The position numbers were made by a program, and so were the translations under genes. A stretch of 11,106 nucleotides of DNA from Deltaproteobacteria bacterium. GTDB lineage: Bacteria; Myxococcota; Myxococcia; Myxococcales; Myxococcaceae. This document shows, in pieces, positions 1 through 6,592 of this stretch. Below the pieces are notes generated by a model that saw only the letters and a list, made by a program, of their open reading frames with translations, did not search any database and was not told where the DNA came from. Position 1 is the first letter of the stretch. Each line of letters opens with the position of its first letter. The DNA is taken from the NCBI GenBank assembly GCA_016875515.1, contig VGRA01000045.1, positions 1 through 11,106 on the forward strand, in the 5' to 3' direction.

Positions 1-1086
1 CATGGTGCGCCCACCGCCCTGCAGCACGGCGTGTCCCCGCGTGCAGAGCAGGATCTGCGGCCCGGACGAGGACAGCGTGGCGCCTTCCCCTGCATGCAGC
101 CGGGAGAGGCGGAAGTCCGCCGCGTCCGTCGGGTAATGCCACTCCGCCCCCTCGCGCAGGGGCTTCAGCGGGACGGGCGGGACGGGGGAGAAGTCCAGCA
201 CCGCCAGCAATTCCGGCACGTCCACGTGCTTGCGCGTCAGCCCGCCGCGCAGGACGTTGTCGGAGCTCGCCATCAGCTCCACGCCCGTTCCCTCCAAGTA
301 CGCGTGGAGGTTGCCGGCAGGCAGGTAGAGCGCCTCTCCGGGCGCCAGGCGCACCCGGTTCATCAGCAGCGCCACGATGATCCCCACGTCCCCAGGGTAC
401 AGTCCGGCCATCCGCACGGCCCACGACGCCTCGGCCTCCCAGCCGGACGGGGGGCGCGTGCGGCACGCCTCCACCACGGCCGCAACCAGGGTCTCCCGCT
501 CCTGCGCCACGAGCCCGAAGAGCCAGGTCCACGCGCCGCGCAGCGCCGCATGAGCGGGGGCCTGTTGGAGCTGGGAGAGCAGCCCGTCCAGCCCGGGAAG
601 GGCCAGCGCCTCCAGCAGCCCCAGCGTCCCCGCTACCTCGCGGAAGCCATATAGCGCTTCGAAGGGACCGAGCGCGCAGAGGATCTCCGGCTTGTGGTTG
701 CTGTCCTTGTAGTTGCGGTGCGGGGCCCCGAGCGGGATGCCGGCGCGCTCCTCCGCGGCGAAGCCCGCCTCCGCCCGTGCGCGCGAGGGGTGCGCCTGGA
801 GTGACAGCGGCTCTGCCGCGGCGAGCACCTTCATCAAGAAAGGCAACTTCCCGCCGAACCGTTCCGCCACCTCCGGGCCCAGCCAGCGCCCGGGCTCCGC
901 GTGGATGAGCCGGTCCAGCGGGACGTGCGCCCCGTCGACCTCGACCTGTGAGGGGGCGAGCGGGTGGGCGCCCATCCAGAGCTCCGCCTCGGGCCCCGGA
1001 GAAGGGGAGTTGCCTCCGCGGAGCGCTGCGAGCGCCGTCCGGGAGCCCCACGCATATGGCTGCACCACGTTCCGCATCCGGTACAT
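1..1086 (-). CDS. manA: Mannose-6-phosphate isomerase, class I (3' end outside window)
   Basis: Zinc enzyme interconverting mannose-6-phosphate and fructose-6-phosphate in the cytoplasm, linking glycolysis to GDP-mannose and polysaccharide synthesis. I read 362 codons from an ATG at 1086; the frame is still open at base 1. The family is usually around 390-400 residues, so roughly 30-40 C-terminal residues are missing. Visible signatures are the N-terminal QPYAWGS (9-15), LQAHP (96-100), NHKPE (130-134) and LPAGNLHAY (255-263). By family knowledge these give the zinc ligands Gln97, His99, Glu134 and His261. The catalytic Arg is Arg280 in NVLRGGLTRKH. A GAGGTG ribosome site (1094-1099, complement) lies 7 nt upstream of the ATG. 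The gene starts 3 nt after the stop of the upstream hydrolase, so it is probably the last or a late gene of the corA-hydrolase-manA operon. All key residues are present and identification is secure. Confidence 0.95.
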   Translation of the reverse strand, partial: MYRMRNVVQPYAWGSRTALAALRGGNSPSPGPEAELWMGAHPLAPSQVEVDGAHVPLDRLIHAEPGRWLGPEVAERFGGKLPFLMKVLAAAEPLSLQAHPSRARAEAGFAAEERAGIPLGAPHRNYKDSNHKPEILCALGPFEALYGFREVAGTLGLLEALALPGLDGLLSQLQQAPAHAALRGAWTWLFGLVAQERETLVAAVVEACRTRPPSGWEAEASWAVRMAGLYPGDVGIIVALLMNRVRLAPGEALYLPAGNLHAYLEGTGVELMASSDNVLRGGLTRKHVDVPELLAVLDFSPVPPVPLKPLREGAEWHYPTDAADFRLSRLHAGEGATLSSSGPQILLCTRGHAVLQGGGRTM

Positions 1087-1089
1087 GGA

Positions 1090-1851
1090 TCAGCACCTCG
1101 CCACGAACGACGCGAGGGCCTCGTTGACCAACGCCGGCTTCTCCACGTTGGGCAGGTGCCCCGCGCCCGGCACCTGCACCAGCACCGCACCCGGCACCAG
1201 CTCCGCCATCTGCCGGGCACGGTCCGGCGGTGTCACCACGTCCTGCTCGCCCACCATCACCAGCAGCGGCCCGCCGTAGCGGTGCAGCACGTCACGGCTG
1301 TCCTCGCGGACGGCCATCCCGCGCAGCGCCGCCGCCACCGCGGCCGGGGACTCGGCCCGCATGCGGTGCTCCACCTCGCGGCGTGTGTCCTCCGGGCACG
1401 CGGGGGAGAGCAGGCGCTCGAGCAGCCCGTCCACCAGGAAGGCCGTGCCCTCCTGCTCCACCCGCGCCGCGTTGACGCCCCGCGCCGCGCGCCCCGCCTC
1501 GTCGTCTGCCAGCGCCTGGGTGTCCATCAACACCAGCCCCCGCACGCGCGAGGGATCCAGCCGCAGCAGCGCCAGCGCCACGTACCCCCCCATGGAGATG
1601 CCGCCCAACACCACCCGGTCCAGCTTCAGCCGGTCCAGCGCCTCCAGCACGTCCGCGGCCATCTCCTCCATGGTCGCCGTGGCCGCCTGCGGCGAACGGC
1701 CGAAGCCGCGGAGGTCCGGTCGCACCAGCAACGCCCCCGCCGCCAGTGGGCGCTGGTCCTCGAACAGCGTGTGGCAGAAGGGGAAGGCATGCAGCAGCAC
1801 CAGCGGCGTCCCCGCGCCCTCCACCGTCACGTGCAACGGCAACGCGCCCAT
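1090..1851 (-). CDS. Alpha/beta-fold hydrolase
   Basis: A 253-residue soluble alpha/beta hydrolase with a complete catalytic set. The oxyanion-hole segment LLHAF is at 19-23, the nucleophile elbow GISMGG (84-89) carries Ser86, the acid is Asp204 in GEQD, and the base is His232 in GAGHLPNVEKP. The pattern resembles the 3-oxoadipate enol-lactonase / BioH / carboxylesterase branch, but the substrate cannot be deduced, so I give no gene symbol. I chose the ATG at 1851, which overlaps the corA stop as TGATG. A strong GGAAGGGG site (1860-1867, complement) sits 8 nt upstream of it. An in-frame GTG at 1860 would add three residues but would abut that site. Its position between corA and manA suggests co-transcription and translational coupling. 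Nothing indicates a shared pathway with either neighbour. Confidence 0.9.
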   Translation of the reverse strand: MGALPLHVTVEGAGTPLVLLHAFPFCHTLFEDQRPLAAGALLVRPDLRGFGRSPQAATATMEEMAADVLEALDRLKLDRVVLGGISMGGYVALALLRLDPSRVRGLVLMDTQALADDEAGRAARGVNAARVEQEGTAFLVDGLLERLLSPACPEDTRREVEHRMRAESPAAVAAALRGMAVREDSRDVLHRYGGPLLVMVGEQDVVTPPDRARQMAELVPGAVLVQVPGAGHLPNVEKPALVNEALASFVARC

Positions 1852-2807
1852 CAGAACCACCCCTTCCGCCGGAACCAGGCCAGCATCCCCAGCGGGAGCA
1901 GCACCACGCAGGTGACGACGAAGGCCAGGTACTCGCGGCGGGACAGCACGTCGAAGTTCTGGCCGAAGAAGCCGGTCAGGAAGGTGAGCGGGAGGAAGAT
2001 GGTGGCAATCACGGTCAGTTGCTTGCTGATGTCCCCCGTGCGCATGGCCACCATGGAGATGTAGGCGTCCAACACGTTGCCCAGGATCTCTCGCGCGGCG
2101 TCGATCTGTTCGTGCAGCCGGATGAGGTGATCGTGCACGTCGCGGAAGTAGAGCGTGGTCCGCTCCTGCACGTGGGGCATGCCCGGCCGGGCGAGCAGCG
2201 CCAGAACGTCCCGCTGGGGTGAGAGCACCCGCCGGAGCGCCACCAGCTGCCGCTTCGCGGAGAACAGGCGGAGCTGCATGCCCGGTTGCACGCCCTCGAA
2301 GACCACGTCCTCCAGCCCGTCCACCACCTCGTTGATCCGCTCCACGAGCGGGAAGTCCGAGTCCACCAGCGCGTCCGCGATCAGGTAGGCAAGGTGGTCC
2401 GCGCCGCGCCCCAGCGTCCCCGCGGGGTCCTTCGTCACCCGCGCGCGCAGCGCCTTTATGGACGCCATGCGGCCGTCATGTACGGTGATGACCCAGTCCG
2501 GGCCCAGGAACAGGTGGAGTTCCTTCAGTTCCAGCTCCAGGTCCGCGCGGTCCGGCTTTGCCTCGAAGCCGTGGAGCACCAGGAACAGGTGTCCCTTGAA
2601 CTCCTCCAGCTTGGGCCGCTGGTCCAGGTGCAGGCAGTCCTCTACGGCCAGCCGGTGCAGCCCGAAGGTAGGCGCAAGGTGCTGCAGGGTGGCCTCGTCC
2701 GGCGCCACCACGTCAATCCAGCGGAGCCCCTCGCGGCCGGCGAGCCCCAGCTCCCCTGTCTCCAGGGTGCCGCCTGCGGACAGGTGGTGCACGGTGACGG
2801 TGGGCAT
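1851..2807 (-). CDS. corA: CorA-family divalent metal cation transporter (GQN variant)
   Basis: Inner-membrane channel of the CorA superfamily, which as pentamers carry Mg2+ or other divalent cations. From the ATG at 2807 the protein is 318 residues. It has a soluble N-terminal alpha/beta domain (about 1-150), a long helical stalk (about 155-255) with the typical family stretch IADALVDSDFPLVERI (143-158), and two C-terminal membrane helices (about 262-281 and 293-312). It ends in a basic RRKGWF tail, as family members do. The loop after helix 1 reads FFGQNF, so the signature GMN tripeptide is GQN at 282-284. The start is uncertain: an in-frame GTG at 2852 and an ATG at 2828 would add 15 or 7 residues, and none has a good ribosome site. 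I prefer 2807 because MPTVTVHHL aligns with usual family N-termini. It is the first gene of the minus-strand operon, with its stop overlapping the hydrolase start. Ion specificity cannot be decided from sequence. Confidence 0.9.
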   Translation of the reverse strand: MPTVTVHHLSAGGTLETGELGLAGREGLRWIDVVAPDEATLQHLAPTFGLHRLAVEDCLHLDQRPKLEEFKGHLFLVLHGFEAKPDRADLELELKELHLFLGPDWVITVHDGRMASIKALRARVTKDPAGTLGRGADHLAYLIADALVDSDFPLVERINEVVDGLEDVVFEGVQPGMQLRLFSAKRQLVALRRVLSPQRDVLALLARPGMPHVQERTTLYFRDVHDHLIRLHEQIDAAREILGNVLDAYISMVAMRTGDISKQLTVIATIFLPLTFLTGFFGQNFDVLSRREYLAFVVTCVVLLPLGMLAWFRRKGWF

Positions 2808-2887
2808 GTGGCCCAGTCCGTAGAGCATCCCCCCGCGGAAGTCGAGGTGCACGCGGTATCCGGATCCCGGCTAGGGTATCGCCCCTC
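2808..2887. promoter_or_regulatory. Divergent intergenic region with GGTATC direct repeat
   Basis: This is the only stretch separating the minus-strand corA operon from the plus-strand genes, so it should hold both promoters. It contains two GGTATC copies in direct orientation at 2855-2860 and 2875-2880. They are 20 bp apart start to start, about two helical turns, as expected for a dimeric regulator or for two stacked sites. A TAGGGT at 2872-2877 could be a -10 element placed so that the transcript would begin within a few bases of the GTG at 2888. That would make the downstream gene leaderless or nearly so. No convincing -35 hexamer is visible in either direction. The promoter role comes from gene orientation; the operator idea is speculative. 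Confidence 0.35.
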
Positions 2888-4072
2888 GTGGACGCTTCCC
2901 TCACCGTGACCTTGACGCCCGCACTCCAGAACGTCATCGCCCGCCTGCCGGAGCCGGTCTTTGCCGAGCGGCTCGGCGCGGTCTACCTGGCCTGCAGCCG
3001 AGCGCTGGGGCGCCTCCATGATCTGGACCTCTCCCGGTTCGAGCGCTCAGCCGTGCGGGGCTCGCCCGACCATCAACTCTGGGACGAGCTGGGCGCGCTC
3101 ATTTGCGGAACGCTGGACGAGGTGAACGCCGTCCTCTCCGAGGTCCAGTCCCACTTCCCGCTGGAGGCCCCCCGCGCCATTCCCTCCGCGCTCGCCGAGG
3201 CGCTGGAGACGCCTGGGCCGCTCACCGCGCCGCTGCTCCAGGCGCTGAAGACCGCCGAGGCCGAGCGCCACGTCCGCGCCGTGGAAACGCTGCTCGCGCT
3301 CGAAGTCTCCCGCATGGGCGAGCGCTTCAAGGGGCCACGTCACGGGATGGACCGCTGGACGGTGCTCGCGGACATCCAGGCGTTCCGGGCCCGCTTCCGC
3401 CTCCTGGTGATCGACCTCGTCCACGGCAGCGCCCGCGTCTTCGCGCCCCTCGCCCGGCAGGACGTCATCCCTGGGCAGGCCGAGGAACTCCGGGATTCGC
3501 TGCTGCTGCGCGAGAAGCTCGCGGACCTCTGCCGCGCCACGTGGGCCCACTACGAGGACTTCAGCCGCGCCGAGACAGACCCGCTTGCCAGCCTGCTGCA
3601 GTTGCGGGGTGACGTCGAGACCTTCGAGCGGACCCCCGCGTGGCCGCTTCTGCGCGCGCAGGACAAGCGCTCCCTGCTGGAGGCCCAGTCCGAGCTGGAG
3701 CGCCTCATCTCCCACCCGGACCTGCCGCGGGACGACGCTGCGTCCTTCCTCCGCCGCACCGCGCTGGTGACCGAGACCTTCCTTCGGGTGAACCACCGCG
3801 AGGGGCTGCTGGCCCATGACCGCGCCCTGCGCGCCCGCGTCCTCTCCCGCCTCGCGCCCTTGGAGGCGCTCTTCCTCCAGGGGGCCAGCCACGCCGGCGT
3901 GGCGCTCGCGGACGCCCTCCATCAGGCGCAGCCGCTCTACGGGCGGGACCCGCTGCTGGACCTGCTCCTGCGCCGGGCCCGCCAGCGGGGCCTCGCCGGT
4001 CTCACCCCCGCGCAGCAGGCGGGCGAGCTCGCCAAGTTGCGCGAGCTGCTCTCTGCCGTGCACGTCCCCTGA
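2888..4072 (+). CDS. Hypothetical protein, predicted all-helical, cytoplasmic
   Basis: I do not recognise this 394-residue protein. It is rich in Leu, Ala, Arg and Glu and reads as a succession of amphipathic helices without signal peptide, membrane segment or known catalytic motif. Possible landmarks are RLHDLDLSRFERS (42-54), KGPRHGMDRWTVLADIQAFRAR (about 148-169) with an unusual Gly/Pro/His/Trp cluster, TWAHYEDFSRAETD (218-231), and a helical region with several Arg pairs (315-370). Cys36, Cys73 and Cys215 are scattered and suggest no metal site. Third-codon-position GC bias runs throughout, which supports it being coding. The GTG at 2888 is the first start in frame. The nearest purine tract, AGGG, is 11 nt away, so the start is weakly supported; GTG at 2906 is an alternative. 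It ends 22 nt before the rRNA methyltransferase start, suggesting co-transcription. The function is unknown; a structural or scaffolding helical-repeat role is only a guess. Confidence 0.8.
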   Translation: MDASLTVTLTPALQNVIARLPEPVFAERLGAVYLACSRALGRLHDLDLSRFERSAVRGSPDHQLWDELGALICGTLDEVNAVLSEVQSHFPLEAPRAIPSALAEALETPGPLTAPLLQALKTAEAERHVRAVETLLALEVSRMGERFKGPRHGMDRWTVLADIQAFRARFRLLVIDLVHGSARVFAPLARQDVIPGQAEELRDSLLLREKLADLCRATWAHYEDFSRAETDPLASLLQLRGDVETFERTPAWPLLRAQDKRSLLEAQSELERLISHPDLPRDDAASFLRRTALVTETFLRVNHREGLLAHDRALRARVLSRLAPLEALFLQGASHAGVALADALHQAQPLYGRDPLLDLLLRRARQRGLAGLTPAQQAGELAKLRELLSAVHVP

Positions 4073-4094
4073 CTCCCGGAGCGTTCTGGTCCAC

Positions 4095-5297
4095 ATGGGC
4101 AGCATCGTCCGTCTTGAACTCGCCCCGGGACTCGCCCGGCACCTCCGCGCCGGCCATCCGTGGGTCTTCCGCAAAGGGCTCCAGCACCCGCCGCGCATCC
4201 CCGCCGGGAGCGTGGTGGACCTCGTGGAGAACGGCCGCTTCGTGGCCCGCGGCTACTACGATCCGCACTCCGCCATCTCCGTCCGCGTCCTCACCCGCGA
4301 CGAGCGGCAGCCCGTGGACGCCGCGTTCTTCACCCGCCGCATCCGGGACGCGGTGGAGCGCCGGCTCGCGCTGATCGAGCTCACCGGCACGGACAGCTTC
4401 CGGCTCGTGCACGGGGAAGGGGACGAACTCCCCGGCGTGGTCGTGGACCTCTATGCCGGGTATGCCGTCCTCAAGCTGTACTCCGCGGGGCTCACTCCCT
4501 ACCGCCACCTGGTGGTGGAGGGGCTCAAGGCCGCGGTGCCCGGGCTCAAGGGCGTGATCGGCCGGGACGAGGTCAGCCGGGACGACGGCGAGGAGGACGA
4601 GCGCGCCGGCAGCGGAAAGATGCTCTGGGGCCCGCCCGCCCCCGAGCTCATCCGCGCGCAGGAGCGCGGGGCGTCCTTCCTCGTGGATGCGTGGCGCGGC
4701 CAGAAGACCGGCTTCTTCCTGGACCAGCGGGAGAACCGCTCGCTCGTCCGGCGGCTCGCGAAGGGCCGTGACGTCCTCAACTGCTTCAGCTTCAGCGGCG
4801 GCTTCTCCGTCAACGCCGCGCTCGGCGGCGCCAACGCCGTCTTCTCCGTGGACCAGGACGCGGAAGCCGTCGCACTGAGCCGCCAGAACTTCACGGAGAA
4901 CGGACTGCCCGCGGGCAAGCACGACTTCCTCGCCGCGGACGTGTTCGAACTGCTCACCTCCTTTAAGGAGGAGGGGCGCACCTTTGATCTCGTCATCCTG
5001 GATCCCCCCGCGTTCGCCAAGAGCCAGCGCGCGGTGGACGCCGCGCTGGACGGCTACGCCTCGCTCAACCGGCAGGCGCTCGCCGTGCTGCGGCCCGGCG
5101 GCATCCTCTGCACCGCCAGCTGCTCGGCGCGCGTGACGCCCGGGGATTTCCTGGATGCGGTGCGCGAGGGCGGCTACAAGGCCGGCGTGGACCTCACGCT
5201 GGTGGAGGAGCGCTACCAGCCGCCCGATCACCCGGTGCGGCTGCAGTTCCCCGAGGGGCGCTACCTCAAGTTCCTGGTCCTGCAGGGACGAAGTTGA
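4095..5297 (+). CDS. rlmI: RlmI-like 23S rRNA (cytosine-C5) methyltransferase
   Basis: SAM-dependent methyltransferase of the RlmI family; E. coli RlmI makes m5C1962 in 23S rRNA. The protein is 400 residues, close to E. coli RlmI. An N-terminal PUA RNA-binding domain (about 3-75) contains GHPWVFRKGL (20-29). A linker domain (about 80-180) includes VHGEGDELPGVVVDLY. A Rossmann methyltransferase domain (about 190-400) follows. Its motifs are GQKTGFFLDQREN (202-214), SAM motif I NCFSFSGGFSVN (229-240), acidic SVDQD (251-255), motif IV DPPAFAKS (303-310) and the SCS motif (342-344), whose Cys343 is the likely catalytic cysteine. The open frame extends upstream to 3816 inside the previous gene. 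The ATG at 4095 gives the normal family N-terminus and is chosen for that reason. GGAG at 4078-4081 is 13 nt from it, longer than usual. The exact target base is inferred from the family. Confidence 0.93.
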   Translation: MGSIVRLELAPGLARHLRAGHPWVFRKGLQHPPRIPAGSVVDLVENGRFVARGYYDPHSAISVRVLTRDERQPVDAAFFTRRIRDAVERRLALIELTGTDSFRLVHGEGDELPGVVVDLYAGYAVLKLYSAGLTPYRHLVVEGLKAAVPGLKGVIGRDEVSRDDGEEDERAGSGKMLWGPPAPELIRAQERGASFLVDAWRGQKTGFFLDQRENRSLVRRLAKGRDVLNCFSFSGGFSVNAALGGANAVFSVDQDAEAVALSRQNFTENGLPAGKHDFLAADVFELLTSFKEEGRTFDLVILDPPAFAKSQRAVDAALDGYASLNRQALAVLRPGGILCTASCSARVTPGDFLDAVREGGYKAGVDLTLVEERYQPPDHPVRLQFPEGRYLKFLVLQGRS

Positions 5298-5331
5298 CGG
5301 CGGGCAGGGGGCGCGCCTAAGCCCCGCGCTC

Positions 5332-5901
5332 ATGAAATCTCTCCGCACCTTCGCCCCCGTCCTCGCTTCGCTCCCGCTGATCGCCGGCTGCGGCGGCAGC
5401 CAGGCCCGCGTCTACCGGATCGCGCTGGATCCTTCGCCGCTCAACAACCTCCCCACCACCTGCTACCGCAACAACGCCACGCAGTATGAGAAGACCACGC
5501 TCAGCAACTACAAGGTCCAGTTCGACATCTCCGTCCTGGACAGCGTGGACGGCAAGTCCATCCTCGACATGGGCAAGCAGACCTTCTACCTCGGCCAGGC
5601 CGCCCCGGTCGTCTTGGAGGGCCCCATCGAGGGCTCGGCGAACATCTACACCGCGTCGGTGAAGAAGGAGACGCTCGCGGCCCCGAACGATCCGTTCACG
5701 GACGTCCAGACCACGGTCGTCACGGTGTCCTTCACCGAGCTGGGCGCGGTGGCGCGGGGCACCCTGGCGCTCCGCAGCGAGTACAGCTGTACCAATTGCA
5801 CCAACAACAACAACAAGGTGGCCAAGTGCGAGGTGTCGCTGCCGTTCACCGGCCGCCAGCTCGCGTACACCAACCAGTCCACGATCAACCAAGATCCCTG
5901 A
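5332..5901 (+). CDS. Small lipoprotein with four extra cysteines, unknown function
   Basis: A 189-residue predicted lipoprotein. The N-terminus MKSLRTF has a basic n-region, then a hydrophobic stretch ending in the lipobox LIAGC (16-20), so lipidation is expected on Cys20. Gly21 at position +2 does not resemble an inner-membrane retention signal, so the outer membrane is likely. The mature part has Cys44 and a C-terminal CTNCTNNNNKVAKC cluster (Cys153, Cys156, Cys166). That even number of cysteines could form two disulphides in the periplasm. The final segment EVSLPFTGRQL (167-177) follows the last Cys. No known domain is recognised, and the fold looks beta-rich, with alternating hydrophobics at 60-150. 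The frame is open upstream, but the lipoprotein signal fixes the start at ATG 5332. No Shine-Dalgarno sequence is seen. It lies 34 nt after the methyltransferase and 3 nt before the next gene. Confidence 0.88.
   Translation: MKSLRTFAPVLASLPLIAGCGGSQARVYRIALDPSPLNNLPTTCYRNNATQYEKTTLSNYKVQFDISVLDSVDGKSILDMGKQTFYLGQAAPVVLEGPIEGSANIYTASVKKETLAAPNDPFTDVQTTVVTVSFTELGAVARGTLALRSEYSCTNCTNNNNKVAKCEVSLPFTGRQLAYTNQSTINQDP
5802..5816 (+). repeat. (CAA)5 trinucleotide microsatellite inside the lipoprotein gene
   Basis: Five perfect CAA units in an otherwise about 70% GC region. They are read in the lipoprotein frame as the Asn run between Cys156 and Cys166. In-frame unit gain or loss would lengthen or shorten the loop between cysteines without breaking the frame. 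Confidence 0.8.
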
Positions 5902-5904
5902 CGC

Positions 5905-6537
5905 ATGGTCACGCGGGGCCAGTTCCTCGAGCGCCCCACCTTGATCCCCGTTGGGACGGACGTCCTCGAGGGGCTGAGCCACCGGGGCGTCCGTGCCCCC
6001 GCGCTCCTCATCCTCCCGCCGGACCCGGGGCTCGGCGGGGACATGCAGCACGTCGTCGCCGCGGAGCTCACGTGGGCCGCCACCCAGGCGGGCCACGCCA
6101 CCCTCCGGTTCAACCACCGTGGGGTGGGGGCCAGCCAGGGACGGCGGGGGGATTCCCATTCCCGCCTGGAGGACGCCCACGCGGCGCTCCGTCTGCTGCT
6201 GGACAACAGTGCCGCCCCCGCCGCCGTGCTTGCCGCGCTCCCGGGCGCGGGGCCGGTCGCCTTCCAGCTCGCGTCTGCCTGCCCACACGTCGTCCGCGCA
6301 ATTGCGCTGGTCAGCCCCCCCTCAGTGGAGGCGCAGGACGTGGAGTCGGCGGCGGTCCCGGTCAGGACCATCCTCGGCGCACTGGATGCCTGGCACCCCT
6401 CCGGCGCGGTGCTCGCAGCCCTCACCCGCCAGGGCGGCGCGGTGGACGTTGTGGAACACGCGGACCAGCGCTTCCTCCGGAACCTGCCCCAGGTGGGCCG
6501 GGCCGTGGCGGCGCTGATGGCCGACGTTCGCGCTTGA
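5905..6537 (+). CDS. Alpha/beta hydrolase-fold protein (COG2945-like), probably catalytically inactive
   Basis: A 210-residue protein matching the small COG2945-type alpha/beta hydrolases. LLILPPDPGLGGDMQHVVAAEL (34-55) resembles the usual hPhP-GG-mdN-vv strand-loop, and TLRFNHRGVGASQG (66-79) is the family's hallmark LRFNFRGVG-S-G. The family normally continues with a G-x-S-F-G nucleophile elbow and a C-terminal D-H-F carrying the catalytic His. Here the elbow region reads AALPGAGPVAF (110-120), with Pro113 where Ser is expected. The His region reads HADQRFL (185-191), with Gln188 where His is expected. Asp161 in LGALDAWHP fits the acid position. These alignments are by eye. If right, the protein is a pseudo-enzyme that may bind but not hydrolyse. 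The ATG at 5905 is 3 nt after the lipoprotein stop, with no ribosome site, so translation by coupling is likely. The frame is intact. Confidence 0.82.
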   Translation: MVTRGQFLERPTLIPVGTDVLEGLSHRGVRAPALLILPPDPGLGGDMQHVVAAELTWAATQAGHATLRFNHRGVGASQGRRGDSHSRLEDAHAALRLLLDNSAAPAAVLAALPGAGPVAFQLASACPHVVRAIALVSPPSVEAQDVESAAVPVRTILGALDAWHPSGAVLAALTRQGGAVDVVEHADQRFLRNLPQVGRAVAALMADVRA

Positions 6538-6575
6538 ACTTTTCTCCATTCCCGTTACGCATCCGCACCATGTCC

Positions 6576-6592
6576 CGGGGCCTGCTGCCCCG
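6576..6592 (+). other. GC hairpin just upstream of the efflux operon's ribosome site
   Basis: CGGGGC (6576-6581) and GCCCCG (6587-6592) form a perfect 6-bp stem with a 5-nt loop CTGCT. It ends 3 nt before the GGAG ribosome site (6596-6599) of the membrane-fusion gene, within the 67-bp gap after the hydrolase. There is no following T-run, so it is not a standard intrinsic terminator. It could influence translation or mRNA stability, or be chance in GC-rich DNA. Confidence 0.35.

Noticed and set aside
964..2064. Plus-strand frame of 366 codons across manA, the hydrolase and the corA end
   Set aside because: It spans three well-supported minus-strand genes and reads as Arg/His/Gln-rich low complexity.
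3047..4198. Long minus-strand frame (383 codons) opposite the helical hypothetical protein
   Set aside because: I considered which strand is real. The plus-strand product has normal helical composition and the codon-position GC pattern, while the minus-strand product is Gly/Arg/Glu low-complexity and crosses into the next gene.
5307..5325. Possible 5-bp hairpin GGGGC/GCCCC between the methyltransferase and the lipoprotein
   Set aside because: The stem is short, the loop is 8 nt and there is no T-run. This is expected by chance at this GC content, so it is not called a terminator.
4002..5348. Long open frame (448 codons) on the minus strand opposite the rRNA methyltransferase
   Set aside because: It lies antisense to a gene with full family motifs. 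The translation is low-complexity (Glu/Ala/Val/His-rich) without recognisable domains, as is usual for antisense frames in GC-rich DNA.
6534..6561. TTGAAC with TACGCA 16 nt downstream as a sigma-70 promoter for the efflux operon
   Set aside because: The -35 matches only 4 of 6 and the -10 only about 2 of 6 consensus bases. Too weak to list as a feature.
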